The position numbers and the translations under genes were made by a program. A model generated the notes under the pieces. It ran no database searches. It was not told the origin of the DNA and saw nothing but the letters and a program-made list of their open reading frames with translations. Of a DNA stretch of 64,000 bases, positions 7,924-16,635 are shown in pieces (the stretch's first letter is position 1; the number at the start of each line of letters is the position of its first letter). Origin of the DNA: Pseudomonas marginalis (GTDB taxonomy: Bacteria; Pseudomonadota; Gammaproteobacteria; Pseudomonadales; Pseudomonadaceae); the NCBI RefSeq assembly GCF_001645105.1, contig NZ_LKEG01000044.1, positions 1 through 64,000 on the forward strand, in the 5' to 3' direction.

Positions 7924-9072
7924 CTAGTACGCAGCCCGATAGATTTTCTCGATATCCGCCGCGCTGAGTTTGCGCGGATTGTTGCGCATCAACCGTTCAA
8001 TGCCCGCCGCCTCCACGGCCATGGCGGGGATCGCGTCCTCGGGCACCCCGAAACTGCGCAGGCCCGCCGGGATCTCCACTGCGGCACACAGTCGCGTCAT
8101 CGCCTCGACAGCTTGGTCGGCGGCATCATTGACGCTCAAGCCAGCGACATTCACGCCCATGGCCTGCGCAATGTCCTGCATACGCTCCACACAGGCCAGC
8201 TTGTTCCAGTGCATCACATAGGGCAGCAACAGCGCGTTGCTCACACCATGGGCAATATTGAAACGCCCACCCAGCGGGTACGCCAACGCATGCACCGCGC
8301 CCACCCCGGCATTCCCGAACGCCATACCGGCCATCAGGCTGGCGGTGGCCATATCGTCTCGCGCCTGCAGGTTCGCGGGGTTCGCGTAGGCCTTGGGCAA
8401 CGCCTTGGCGATCAGCTTGATGGCGCCGATGGCCAGCGCGTCGGTGATCGGCGAAGCATTCAGCGACAGGTAGGATTCGATGGCATGCACCAGCGCATCA
8501 ACGCCGCTGGCGGCGGTGACGCTGCGCGGGCAGGTCAGGGTCATTTGCGGGCTGATCAGCGCGACGTCCGGCAGCAGGTAGTCGCTGACAATGCCTTTTT
8601 TCAGCTGCGCGGCCTTGTCGGAGAGGATCGCCACATTGGTCACTTCCGAGCCGGTGCCCGCCGTGGTCGGGATAGCAATCAGCGGCGGGCCCTTGCGCGG
8701 CACCTGGTCGACGCCGAACAAGTCCGCCAACGCGCCGTGGTATCCGGCATAGGCGGCAACACTTTTGGCGATATCGATGGCGCTGCCGCCGCCCAGGCCG
8801 ATCAAGCCGTCATGCCCACCCTCGCGGTAGACACGCATGCAGTCCTCGACAATGGCGATTTCCGGGTCGGGCAGGACGCGGTCGAAAATCTCGTAGCTGC
8901 GTTCGCCCAAGTGCTCGAGTGCCAGTGCCACGGTGCCGGACTTGACCAGCGCGGCGTCGGTGACGATCAGCGGGTTGTCCACATCCAGGCGGGTGAGCTC
9001 AAAGGCCAGTTGTTCGATGGCGCCAGCGCCGGTGAGCAGTTTGTGGGCGATCTTGAATGAGGAGGTACTCAT
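7924..9072 (-). CDS. iron-containing (group III) alcohol dehydrogenase
   Basis: A 382-residue NAD(P)-dependent metal ADH. The nucleotide loop GLGGGSAIDIAK (GGGS 94-97) and all four metal ligands are visible: Asp192 and His196 in VDALVHAIE, His261 in GAVHALAYPLGG and His275 in NIAHG. The family includes lactaldehyde, 4-hydroxybutyrate and general alcohol dehydrogenases, so the substrate cannot be read from sequence. It follows the agt permease gene on the same strand, separated by a REPIN, and lies 84 nt before rpe. The agt context suggests an omega-hydroxy acid or semialdehyde (inference). P. aeruginosa has rpe directly after agtD, as I recall, so this gene is an addition. Confidence 0.88.
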   Translation of the reverse strand: MSTSSFKIAHKLLTGAGAIEQLAFELTRLDVDNPLIVTDAALVKSGTVALALEHLGERSYEIFDRVLPDPEIAIVEDCMRVYREGGHDGLIGLGGGSAIDIAKSVAAYAGYHGALADLFGVDQVPRKGPPLIAIPTTAGTGSEVTNVAILSDKAAQLKKGIVSDYLLPDVALISPQMTLTCPRSVTAASGVDALVHAIESYLSLNASPITDALAIGAIKLIAKALPKAYANPANLQARDDMATASLMAGMAFGNAGVGAVHALAYPLGGRFNIAHGVSNALLLPYVMHWNKLACVERMQDIAQAMGVNVAGLSVNDAADQAVEAMTRLCAAVEIPAGLRSFGVPEDAIPAMAVEAAGIERLMRNNPRKLSAADIEKIYRAAY

Positions 9073-9179
9073 GTGCGCGGCCTCTTATCAGGGATGGGCT
9101 GGCACAAGAGTAGCTCGGAAAATGGGGTTGCCCAGCATCCACAGCCTGAATGGTTATTTCCAGGACAACACAACACCAG

Positions 9180-9269
9180 TGTGGGAGGGGGCTTGCCCCC
9201 GATGGCTGAGTGTCAAGCTACACCAATGCTGGCTGACCCACCGCTATCGGGAGCAAGCCCCCTCCCACA
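9180..9269. repeat. REPIN within the agt transcription unit
   Basis: Inverted arms TGTGGGAGGGGGCTTGCCCC and GGGAGCAAGCCCCCTCCCACA flank a spacer of about 45 nt. It lies between the distal permease gene and the iron alcohol dehydrogenase gene. Confidence 0.9.
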
Positions 9270-9288
9270 TTTGGATCGCCGACAGGCT

Positions 9289-10113
9289 CTAGACCTGAGC
9301 GGTTCGCAGCTTCTCACTGCGCCCACGCAACCATTCCAGGGTCAGCAACAGCAACACCGAGAAGGCAATCAACAGCGTTGCAGCCGCCGCAATCGTCGGG
9401 CTGAGGTTTTCGCGGATGCCGCTGAACATCTGGCGCGGCAGGGTCGCTTGCTCCGGGCCGGCGAGGAACAGCGTCACCACCACTTCATCGAACGACGTGG
9501 CGAAGGCAAACAACGCCCCGGAAATCACGCCTGGCGCAATCAGCGGCAAGGTCACCCGGCGAAACGCAGTCAACGGCGATGCGCCAAGACTGGCCGCCGC
9601 CCGCACCAGATTGTGGTTGAAGCCCTGCAAGGTCGCCGACACGGTGATGATCACAAACGGCACGCCCAGCACCGCATGCACCACGATCAACGAGAAAAAG
9701 CTGTTGCCCAGGCCCAGCGGTGCAAAGAACAGGTAACTGGCCACGCCGATGATCACCACCGGCACCACCATCGGCGAAATCACCAGCGCCATGACCAACG
9801 CCTTGCCGGGGAAATTACCGCGCGTCAGGCCGATCGCCGCCAGGGTGCCGAACACCATGGCCAGCACCGTGGCAGCCGGGGCGACGATGATGCTGTTCTT
9901 CAGCGCACGCATCCATTCGGCGGAGGCGAAGAAGTCCTGGTACCAGTGCAGCGAAAAACCTTGCAGCGGGTACACCAGGAAACTGCCGCTGTTGAACGAC
10001 AGCGGAATGATCACCAGCACGGGCAATATTAGGAACAACAGGATCAAGCCGCAGAGGATCCGCAAGCTGTAGAACCACACCCGCTCAACGGGCGACATAT
10101 AAGGGCTCAGCAT
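9289..10113 (-). CDS. agtD: ABC transporter permease, PotC type (agtD)
   Basis: A 274-residue inner-membrane permease of the spermidine/putrescine-like class with about six hydrophobic segments. The EAA loop that contacts the ATPase is visible as VRAAASLGASPLTAFRRVTLPLIAPGV (quoted in two overlapping parts: VRAAASLGASPLTAF and TAFRRVTLPLIAPGV). The ATG is preceded by AAGGAG. It is the second permease of a set matching P. aeruginosa PA0603-PA0606 (agtABCD), reported for 4-aminobutyrate and 5-aminovalerate uptake. The permease assignment is firm; the substrate comes from that comparison. Confidence 0.85.
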   Translation of the reverse strand: MLSPYMSPVERVWFYSLRILCGLILLFLILPVLVIIPLSFNSGSFLVYPLQGFSLHWYQDFFASAEWMRALKNSIIVAPAATVLAMVFGTLAAIGLTRGNFPGKALVMALVISPMVVPVVIIGVASYLFFAPLGLGNSFFSLIVVHAVLGVPFVIITVSATLQGFNHNLVRAAASLGASPLTAFRRVTLPLIAPGVISGALFAFATSFDEVVVTLFLAGPEQATLPRQMFSGIRENLSPTIAAAATLLIAFSVLLLLTLEWLRGRSEKLRTAQV

Positions 10114-10125
10114 CGCAGGGTCTCC

Positions 10126-11373
10126 TTAGCTCAGGCGCAGGCGGCTGGCGCCCACCAGCCGGTTGTAGATCAGGTACAGCACCACGGTCGCCAGCAGCAG
10201 CAAGCCGCCCAACGCCGTCGCCATGCCCCAGTTGATACTGGTGTTGGTGTAGAACGCCACGAAGTAGCTGACCATCTGGTCGTTCGGGCTGCCCAGCAGG
10301 GCCGGGGTGATGTAGTAACCAATTGCCAGGATGAACACCAGCAGGCAACCGGCGCCCACTCCGGCGTAGGTCTGCGGGAAATACACGCGCCAGAAGCTGG
10401 CGAACGGGTGACAACCCAGGGAAATCGCGGCGCGCATGTAGGTCGGCGAGATGCCTTTCATCACGCTGTAGATCGGCAGAATCATGAACGGCAGCAGGAT
10501 GTGCACCATGGAGATGTAGACACCGGTACGGTTGAACACCAGTTCCACCGGTTTGTCGATCAGTCCCAAGCTCATCATTGCGCTGTTGATCAGGCCGCCG
10601 GACTGCAGCAACACAATCCACGCGGCTACCCGCACCAGGATCGAGGTCCAGAACGGCAGCAACACTAGAATCATCAACAGATTGCTTTTGCGCGCCGGCA
10701 GGTTGGCCAGCAGGTACGCCAGGGGATAGGCCAGCAGCAGGCAGATAGCCGTGATCACCAGGCCCATCCAGAAAGTGCGGGCAAAAATGTCCAGGTAGAT
10801 CGCCTGGTCTGGCGTGGCCGGCGCTACTTCGCCGAGGTCGTCGATGCGGTGATCGACAGCCGCCAGCAGGTAGAACGGTGTCAGGCTGCTGGTATTGCGC
10901 CGGATCGCCTGCCAGTAGGCCGGGTCGCCCCAGCGTTCGTCGAGGTTTTCCAACGCTTCCTTATAAGAGGCAGGCGCTTCACTGAACGGCAGCGCCCGCG
11001 CGGTTTTGGTCAGCAGGCTGCGGTAGCCGGCCAGTTCCATGTTCAGGCGCTTGGACAGATCGCCCAGGGTCTGGTTTTTGCGCGCTTCGCCCAGGTCTTC
11101 ACTGAGGGCCTGGTACACCGGCTCGCCCGGCAAGCCACGACCGTCCCAGGCCGTCACCGCCACCACGGTGCGCGGCAGACCACCCACCACTTCCGGGTTG
11201 CCCACACTTTTGTAGAGCAGCGCAACGATCGGCACCAGGAACACCAGCAGCAAAAACAGCACCAGCGGCGCAATCAAGGCCTGGGCCTTCCAGCGATTAA
11301 GCCGCTCGGCGCGCGCCAGGCGCTGCTTGAGGGTGGGGCTGTTGACCTCGTTCGAGGGAACGGCGATGGCCAT
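10126..11373 (-). CDS. agtC: ABC transporter permease, PotB type (agtC)
   Basis: A 415-residue permease. The first membrane segment (about residues 33-54) is followed by an unusually long periplasmic loop of about 150 residues before the conserved C-terminal membrane domain with the EAA loop (MRAAISLGCHPFASFWRVYF). PotB-type permeases are usually near 280-300 residues; the extra loop is typical of this subfamily. The ATG is preceded by CGGAG. It lies 12 nt from agtD and is separated from agtB by a REPIN. Confidence 0.85.
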   Translation of the reverse strand: MAIAVPSNEVNSPTLKQRLARAERLNRWKAQALIAPLVLFLLLVFLVPIVALLYKSVGNPEVVGGLPRTVVAVTAWDGRGLPGEPVYQALSEDLGEARKNQTLGDLSKRLNMELAGYRSLLTKTARALPFSEAPASYKEALENLDERWGDPAYWQAIRRNTSSLTPFYLLAAVDHRIDDLGEVAPATPDQAIYLDIFARTFWMGLVITAICLLLAYPLAYLLANLPARKSNLLMILVLLPFWTSILVRVAAWIVLLQSGGLINSAMMSLGLIDKPVELVFNRTGVYISMVHILLPFMILPIYSVMKGISPTYMRAAISLGCHPFASFWRVYFPQTYAGVGAGCLLVFILAIGYYITPALLGSPNDQMVSYFVAFYTNTSINWGMATALGGLLLLATVVLYLIYNRLVGASRLRLS

Positions 11374-11410
11374 GGCTGACTCCGGATCTTAAAGATAAAT
11401 ACAGATCCCC

Positions 11411-11500
11411 TGTGGGAGGGGGCTTGCCCCCGATGGCGGTGTATCAGTTGATAAATAGGCTGACTGACACTCCGCTATCGGGGGCAAGCCCCCTCCCACA
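11411..11500. repeat. REPIN between agtB and agtC
   Basis: Arms TGTGGGAGGGGGCTTGCCCC and GGGGGCAAGCCCCCTCCCACA are inverted around a spacer. It sits directly after the binding-protein gene and could stabilise the upstream part of the message. Confidence 0.92.
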
Positions 11501-11504
11501 TGGG

Positions 11505-12545
11505 TTACTTGGCAGCCCAGGAATTGAAGCGCTGCTCCAGCTGCTCACCGTTGTCCGCCCAGAAGCTCACATCGATCTGCACCTGGTTGGCGATGTTTTC
11601 CGGGGTGGTCGGCATGTCCTTGAGGATGTCCTTGGCCAGCAACGGGACGGCTTGGGTATTGGCTGGGCCGTAGGCGATGTTTTCCGAGTAGGTCTTCTGC
11701 TGCTGCGGCTGCACCGAGAAGGCGATGAATTTCTTCGCCGCTTCCGCACGATCCTTGGCCAGGCCTTTAGGAATGGCCCACGCGTCGAAGTCGTAGATAC
11801 CGCCGTTCCATACCACTTTCAGGTTGCTTTCTTTCTGCACGGCGGCAATGCGGCCGTTGTAGGCCGAGCTCATCACCACGTCACCCGAGGCCAGGTACTG
11901 CGGCGGTTGTGCGCCGGCTTCCCACCACTGGATCGACGGCTTGAGTTCATCGAGTTTCTTGAATGCGCGGTCCTGGCCATCTTTGCCGGCCAGCACTTTG
12001 TATACGTCCTTCGGCGCTACGCCGTCGGCCATCAAGGCGAATTCCAGGGTGTACTTGGCGCCTTTGCGCAAACCGCGCTTGCCCGGGAATTTCTTGGTGT
12101 CCCAGAAATCCGCCCAACTGGTCGGCGCGGACGCCAACTTATCGGCGTTGTAGGCCAGCACCGTCGACCATACAAAGAAGCCCACGCCGCAAGGCTGGAT
12201 CGCCCCCTTCACGTAATCGGCAGCGTTGCCGAACAGTTTCGGGTCCAGCGGCTCGAACATGTCTTCGTCGCAGCCACGGGACAGTTCCGGCGACTCCACC
12301 TCCACCAGATCCCAGGACACGCTCTTGGTGTCGACCATGGCTTTCACCTTGGCCATTTCGCCGTTGTACTCGCCGGCGACGATCTTGCCGTTGCCCGCGC
12401 TTTCCCACGGTGCGTAGAAGGCTTTGACCTGAGCCGCCTTGTTCGCGCCACCAAAGGACACGACGGTCAGGTCCGGGCCGGCCATGGCCTGTGTCGCGCC
12501 CATCAAACTCAATGCCAGGACGGAATACTTCAAGGAACTCAACAT
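11505..12545 (-). CDS. agtB: periplasmic solute-binding protein, PotD/F type (agtB)
   Basis: A 346-residue exported binding protein. The signal peptide MLSSLKYSVLALSLMGATQ ends in AMA before GPDLTVVSFGG. The mature part has the polyamine/amine-binding fold (WDLVEVESPEL, YLASGDVVMSSAYNGR, FDAWAIPKG). The start at MLSSLKY is preceded by GGAGAG; a longer reading would put 12 polar residues before the signal peptide. It sits between agtA and agtC. The ligand is probably 4-aminobutyrate/5-aminovalerate, by comparison with P. aeruginosa. Confidence 0.86.
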   Translation of the reverse strand: MLSSLKYSVLALSLMGATQAMAGPDLTVVSFGGANKAAQVKAFYAPWESAGNGKIVAGEYNGEMAKVKAMVDTKSVSWDLVEVESPELSRGCDEDMFEPLDPKLFGNAADYVKGAIQPCGVGFFVWSTVLAYNADKLASAPTSWADFWDTKKFPGKRGLRKGAKYTLEFALMADGVAPKDVYKVLAGKDGQDRAFKKLDELKPSIQWWEAGAQPPQYLASGDVVMSSAYNGRIAAVQKESNLKVVWNGGIYDFDAWAIPKGLAKDRAEAAKKFIAFSVQPQQQKTYSENIAYGPANTQAVPLLAKDILKDMPTTPENIANQVQIDVSFWADNGEQLEQRFNSWAAK

Positions 12546-12588
12546 TGTTGTTCTCTCCACGTGCAGGGTTGGTGAAGCCATGGGGCGA

Positions 12589-13701
12589 TCAATTCGCCTC
12601 TAGAAGTGGGTCGAGTGCGCGAACGTGCTCGACTTGCCAGCCAATCGGTACCACGTCGCCGACTGCCAGGGCTGGGTCCAGCTCGGCAATCGGTTGTTTC
12701 ACAAAAAAATCGGCCTTGCCGCAGACTTCCAGGCGCACGCGCACGTGGTCGCCCAGGTAGATGAATTCCGCCACCCGCCCGGAGAAGCGGTTGACGCAGC
12801 TTTCGCTGGAGCCATTGAGGCTCACACGTTCCGGACGCACCGAAAGCGTTACCGGGCCACCGACCTGGCCGACGTTCACGGCCAGCGCCTCGACTTTCTC
12901 GCCGCGCGCCAGCTCGACGACACAGCGGTCGCCGGTGTGGCTGTGCAGGCGGCCATTGAGACGGTTGTTTTCACCGATGAAGTTGGCGACGAAGGTGTTC
13001 TTGGGTTCTTCGTACAACGTGCGCGGTGCGGCGATCTGTTGGATCTCGCCCTGGTGGAACACTGCCACCCGGTCGGACATGGTCAGCGCTTCGCCCTGGT
13101 CGTGGGTCACGTACACCACGGTCACGCCGAGGCGCTGATGCAGGTGCTTGATCTCCATCTGCATATGTTCGCGCAGTTGCTTGTCGAGGGCGCCGAGGGG
13201 TTCGTCCATCAGCACCAGCTGCGGTTCGAACACCAACGCTCGGGCCAGCGCCACACGCTGTTGCTGGCCGCCGGACAGTTGCGCCGGGTAGCGTTGGGCG
13301 AACGCGTCGAGCTGGACCATGCTCAGCACGCGTTTGACTCGCTCGCTGATATCGGTCTTGCTCAGGCCACGCACAGAGAGGGGAAACCCCAGGTTTTCGG
13401 CCACGGTCATGTGCGGGAACAGCGCGTAGTTCTGGAACACCATGCCGATGTCGCGCTTGTGCGGCGGTACGTTGTTGATGGAGCGCCCGGCCAGCTGGAT
13501 TTCACCGGCGGTCGGCGTTTCAAAGCCGGCGAGCATCATCAAGCTGGTGGTCTTGCCCGAACCGGAAGGCCCGAGCAGGGTAAGGAACTCGCCCTTGCGA
13601 ATCTCCAGGTTGAGGTCTTTGACGATCAGGTTCTCGCCGTCGTAGCTCTTCTGCACGCCACGAAAGCTGACCAGCACATCATTTGTATCCACCTCGCTCA
13701 T
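12589..13701 (-). CDS. agtA: ABC transporter ATP-binding protein, PotA type (agtA)
   Basis: A 370-residue importer ATPase. Walker A GPSGSGKT (44-51), signature LSGGQQQ (142-148) and Walker B LVLMDEP (162-168) are intact, and a C-terminal TOBE-like domain follows from about residue 270. The start is MSEVDTNDV, preceded by AAGGTG; 17 further upstream residues are not family-like. It is the first gene of the transporter operon, 214 nt downstream of agtR, in a gap that contains a GTAGGG/CCCTAC palindrome. Confidence 0.88.
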   Translation of the reverse strand: MSEVDTNDVLVSFRGVQKSYDGENLIVKDLNLEIRKGEFLTLLGPSGSGKTTSLMMLAGFETPTAGEIQLAGRSINNVPPHKRDIGMVFQNYALFPHMTVAENLGFPLSVRGLSKTDISERVKRVLSMVQLDAFAQRYPAQLSGGQQQRVALARALVFEPQLVLMDEPLGALDKQLREHMQMEIKHLHQRLGVTVVYVTHDQGEALTMSDRVAVFHQGEIQQIAAPRTLYEEPKNTFVANFIGENNRLNGRLHSHTGDRCVVELARGEKVEALAVNVGQVGGPVTLSVRPERVSLNGSSESCVNRFSGRVAEFIYLGDHVRVRLEVCGKADFFVKQPIAELDPALAVGDVVPIGWQVEHVRALDPLLEAN

Positions 13702-13754
13702 ACCCGCACCTTTGTATTTTGGACTGCTGTGGAACAAGCGTAGTCCAGGCACGA

Positions 13755-13773
13755 GCCCCCGGAAATCGGGGGC
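13755..13773. other. hairpin between agtR and agtA
   Basis: GCCCCCG and CGGGGGC are perfect 7-nt arms around GAAAT. No T run follows on either strand, so a terminator is not established. It may fold in the agtA leader or in the agtR 3' end. Confidence 0.4.
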
Positions 13774-13810
13774 CAGGAGAGAATGGCATCAGCCGGATGG
13801 AAGGTTCGGG

Positions 13811-13826
13811 GTAGGGATCGCCCTAC
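13811..13826. promoter_or_regulatory. candidate operator upstream of agtA
   Basis: GTAGGG-ATCG-CCCTAC, perfect 6-nt arms, lies 110-125 nt upstream of the agtA start and 90 nt after the stop of the response regulator. Spaced inverted repeats are typical of NarL/LuxR-type regulators such as AgtR. The binding itself is inferred. Confidence 0.45.
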
Positions 13827-13915
13827 ACGGATGGCGGGGATAGAACAGTGCCGCAGCGCCCTGCGCCAGCCATCAGCTCAGCGCCGCTCAAAGGGCGTCG
13901 TAAACAGGCATGTGG

Positions 13916-14545
13916 TTAAAGCAGCTTGTGCTCCATCGCGTACTTCACCAGTTCAGCCAGGGAGGTGATATTGAGCTTTTGCATCAACCGCGCCTTGTGC
14001 GTGCTGATGGTCTTGCTGCTCAGCGCCAGTTGCTGGGCGATATCGTTGACGTTGGCGCCCTGGGCCAGACGCTCGAACACCGAGAACTCGCGCTCCGAGA
14101 GCAATGAATGCAGCGGCCGGGTATCGGTAAGGCCGACTTCGAAGACCATGCGGTCGGCCAGGTCCGGGTCGATGTAACGCCCGCCGGCCGCGACCTTGCG
14201 GATCGCCGTGAGCAACAGCGCCGGGTCGCTGTCCTTGGTCGCATAACCCGCCGCCCCCACTTTCAAGGCTCGGGCGGCCATTTGCGCTTCATCGTGCATC
14301 GACAGCACCAGGATCGCCGGCGGATTGTTCAACGCACGAATGCGCGCAATCGCTTCCAGGCCATTGACGCCGGGCATCGAGATGTCCAGCAACACCACCT
14401 CGCACGGCACATGGCGCAAGGTCTCGAGCAGTTGCTCGCCATTGCTCGCTTCTCCAACCACCAGCAGGTCTTTGGCCAGGCCGATCAATTGCTTGATACC
14501 TTCACGAACAATGGTGTGGTCTTCGGCTACCAGTACGCGGATCAC
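13916..14545 (-). CDS. agtR: NarL/LuxR-family response regulator (agtR)
   Basis: A 209-residue two-component regulator. The receiver domain has the acidic pocket (AEDH near residue 8) and phosphorylation site Asp54 in VVLLDISMPG. The C-terminal LuxR helix-turn-helix is LSEREFSVFERLAQG followed by DIAQQLALSSKTISTHKARL. The start is GTG (14545), preceded by AGGAAG. It lies 18 nt after agtS and upstream of agtABCD, matching PA0601 (AgtR), reported to control the transporter in P. aeruginosa. Confidence 0.88.
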   Translation of the reverse strand: MIRVLVAEDHTIVREGIKQLIGLAKDLLVVGEASNGEQLLETLRHVPCEVVLLDISMPGVNGLEAIARIRALNNPPAILVLSMHDEAQMAARALKVGAAGYATKDSDPALLLTAIRKVAAGGRYIDPDLADRMVFEVGLTDTRPLHSLLSEREFSVFERLAQGANVNDIAQQLALSSKTISTHKARLMQKLNITSLAELVKYAMEHKLL

Positions 14546-14563
14546 AGGGACTTCCTCTTGGTG

Positions 14564-16558
14564 TTATGCATCCAACGGCACCGTCACACTCAGGGTGGTG
14601 CCCTCCCCCCGTTCGCTGTCCAGGCGCAGTTGCCCGCCCATGATCAGCACCCGCTCACGCATGCCCACCAGGCCGAATGATACCGGTCGGCCCTGGGCCT
14701 GGATGAAACCGACGCCATCGTCGCTGATGGTCAGCCGTAAATCCGTCCCTTCCACCGCCAGGGTCAGCTCGACAGTATGCGCCTGGGCGTGGCGCATCAC
14801 ATTGGTCAGCGCTTCCTGCAGGATGCGAAACAGGCCGATCGCCTTGGCATCGCTCAGCGTCGGCAGGTTATCCGGCACCTGCACCAGGCAAGGAATGTGT
14901 GTGCGCGCTTCAAAGCGCCGCGCCTGCCATTCGATGGCCGAGGCAATGCCGGCATCCAGAATCGGCGGGCGCAGTGCCGTCGCCACATCCCGCACCAACT
15001 GGAACAGCTGGGCGATCAGGCGTTTCATGCTGTTCAAACGCTCGTGCAAACCGGGGTCGAGTTGCGCATAGGCCAGCTCGCACATGGAAGTTTCGAGCTT
15101 GAGCACGGTGAGCATTTGCCCGAGTTCGTCGTGCACCTCACGGGCGATACGGGCCTTTTCTTCTTCGCGCACGGTTTCCAGGTGGGCAGACAGCTCGCGC
15201 AGTTGCGCTTCACTTTGCAGCAAGGCCGCCAGCGTTCGGCGCAACTCGGTGACGTCGTTGAGGTAGACCACCAGGTATTCGGCCTCGGCAAAGCGCAGAA
15301 AGCTCAAGGACACGTTGGTCGGCAGGATGCTGCCATCTGCACGCCGGCAATCGGTGGCAAAGTTCTGTGGGCCCTCTTCGCTGGCCCGCGCGCGTTTCCA
15401 CAGGTTGAGCCAGCGGTCCATATCCAAGGTGGGGTCGAGGTCAATCAGCGGCCGCTCGATCAACGCACCGGGGCCGTAGCCAAGCATGTTTTCGGCCGCA
15501 CGGTTGGCGTAGCGCACATGGCTGTCCCAGTTGACCCAAAGGATACCGACCGTGCTTTGATCGATGGAGAATTGCGTCAGCCGCAGTGCTTCGGCGCCGG
15601 CTGCGCGGGCCTCGCTCTCTTCGCGCGCAGCCAGTAAGCCGTGCTCCAACACGCGCTGCTGGCGGCGCTGCCAGAACACCAGCGCCAGGCTGGCAAGCAG
15701 GAGCAGGCCCAGCAACAGGCTGACGTTTTGCCACAGGCCCGGTGATTCCGTCAGCCGTGGGTACTTGGGCTGCAGCCAGCGGCTGTGCAGTTGGTCCAGG
15801 TCGCGGGCGGGTATGGCGCGCAAGGCGCTTTCCATGATGCCGGCCAGCTCCGGCCATTCCCGACGTGTAGCCACCCGCAGCAATTGCGGCAGGCCGATAT
15901 CGCCCACGACCGCCAGCCCGGCGAACTCCGCCTCGCCGGACAAACGGCTAAGTTGCGCCTCATCCACCACGGCGTAGCGCGCTTGCTGGCTTACCAGCAA
16001 TTGCAGGGCCTGGCGCTCCATGGGCACGCCTTGCAGGTTCAGGCTCGGATAGGTACTGCGCAGGTAATCGGCCACGGCGCTGGGCATGCGCACGGCGACG
16101 CGGGATTGGTCATCGAGTTTTTCCAACTCCACCGCGCCGCCGCCCTCCCGGATGCCGACGATGTGCTGCGGCACACGCATGTAGGGATCGGAGAACAACC
16201 ACAGGCGCAAACCGGCCGGGGTTTGCTGCAGGCCAGGGGCGATGTCCACTTCGCCCTCGCGTACGGCCGCTTCCAGTTGCTCCTGGCTGGGGAAGTTGCG
16301 CCAGGTCAGCTCGATGCCCAGCGCCTTGGCCAGCCACTGCATCAACTCGACATTCGCCCCGGACAATCGCTGCAAACGCCGATCGTATTGCGCGTAAGGC
16401 GCCTGCAACACCAGGCCCACCCGCAGCTCCGGGTGCTGGGCCAGCCATTCGCGTTGTTGCACAGTGAGCTGCGCCTGGGGTGCGGCGGGCGCAGGGGCGG
16501 CATTTGCCATCAAGGCAAGGCACAAACAGCCGATAACCAGCAGACAGCGAAAACCCAT
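14564..16558 (-). CDS. agtS: sensor histidine kinase with periplasmic solute-binding domain (agtS)
   Basis: A 664-residue membrane sensor. Order: signal peptide 1-20; bacterial solute-binding (type 3) domain about 35-265; one membrane segment 279-296; coiled linker; PAS domain about 325-440; HisKA_3 with phospho-acceptor His476 in IAREVHDELGQ; HATPase about 560-660 with EALTNVMRHA, DDGVGF and GLVGMRERV. The periplasmic domain probably binds the amino acid that agtABCD imports, either directly or through AgtB (inference). It is divergent from the DUF3530 gene with 77 nt between them. It corresponds to PA0600 (AgtS). Confidence 0.87.
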   Translation of the reverse strand: MGFRCLLVIGCLCLALMANAAPAPAAPQAQLTVQQREWLAQHPELRVGLVLQAPYAQYDRRLQRLSGANVELMQWLAKALGIELTWRNFPSQEQLEAAVREGEVDIAPGLQQTPAGLRLWLFSDPYMRVPQHIVGIREGGGAVELEKLDDQSRVAVRMPSAVADYLRSTYPSLNLQGVPMERQALQLLVSQQARYAVVDEAQLSRLSGEAEFAGLAVVGDIGLPQLLRVATRREWPELAGIMESALRAIPARDLDQLHSRWLQPKYPRLTESPGLWQNVSLLLGLLLLASLALVFWQRRQQRVLEHGLLAAREESEARAAGAEALRLTQFSIDQSTVGILWVNWDSHVRYANRAAENMLGYGPGALIERPLIDLDPTLDMDRWLNLWKRARASEEGPQNFATDCRRADGSILPTNVSLSFLRFAEAEYLVVYLNDVTELRRTLAALLQSEAQLRELSAHLETVREEEKARIAREVHDELGQMLTVLKLETSMCELAYAQLDPGLHERLNSMKRLIAQLFQLVRDVATALRPPILDAGIASAIEWQARRFEARTHIPCLVQVPDNLPTLSDAKAIGLFRILQEALTNVMRHAQAHTVELTLAVEGTDLRLTISDDGVGFIQAQGRPVSFGLVGMRERVLIMGGQLRLDSERGEGTTLSVTVPLDA

Positions 16559-16635
16559 GATCCACGTCTCACATCACTGACAAATACTGACCAACCCATT
16601 AGGCTGCTGGAATCACTTCTGGCCGGGAATTAACG

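Noticed and set aside
9180..11500. Repeated GTGGGAGGGGGCTTGCCCCC units as a possible CRISPR array
   Set aside because: The copies are dispersed, inverted in pairs and 2 kb apart, as in REPINs; there are no regular spacers and no cas genes.
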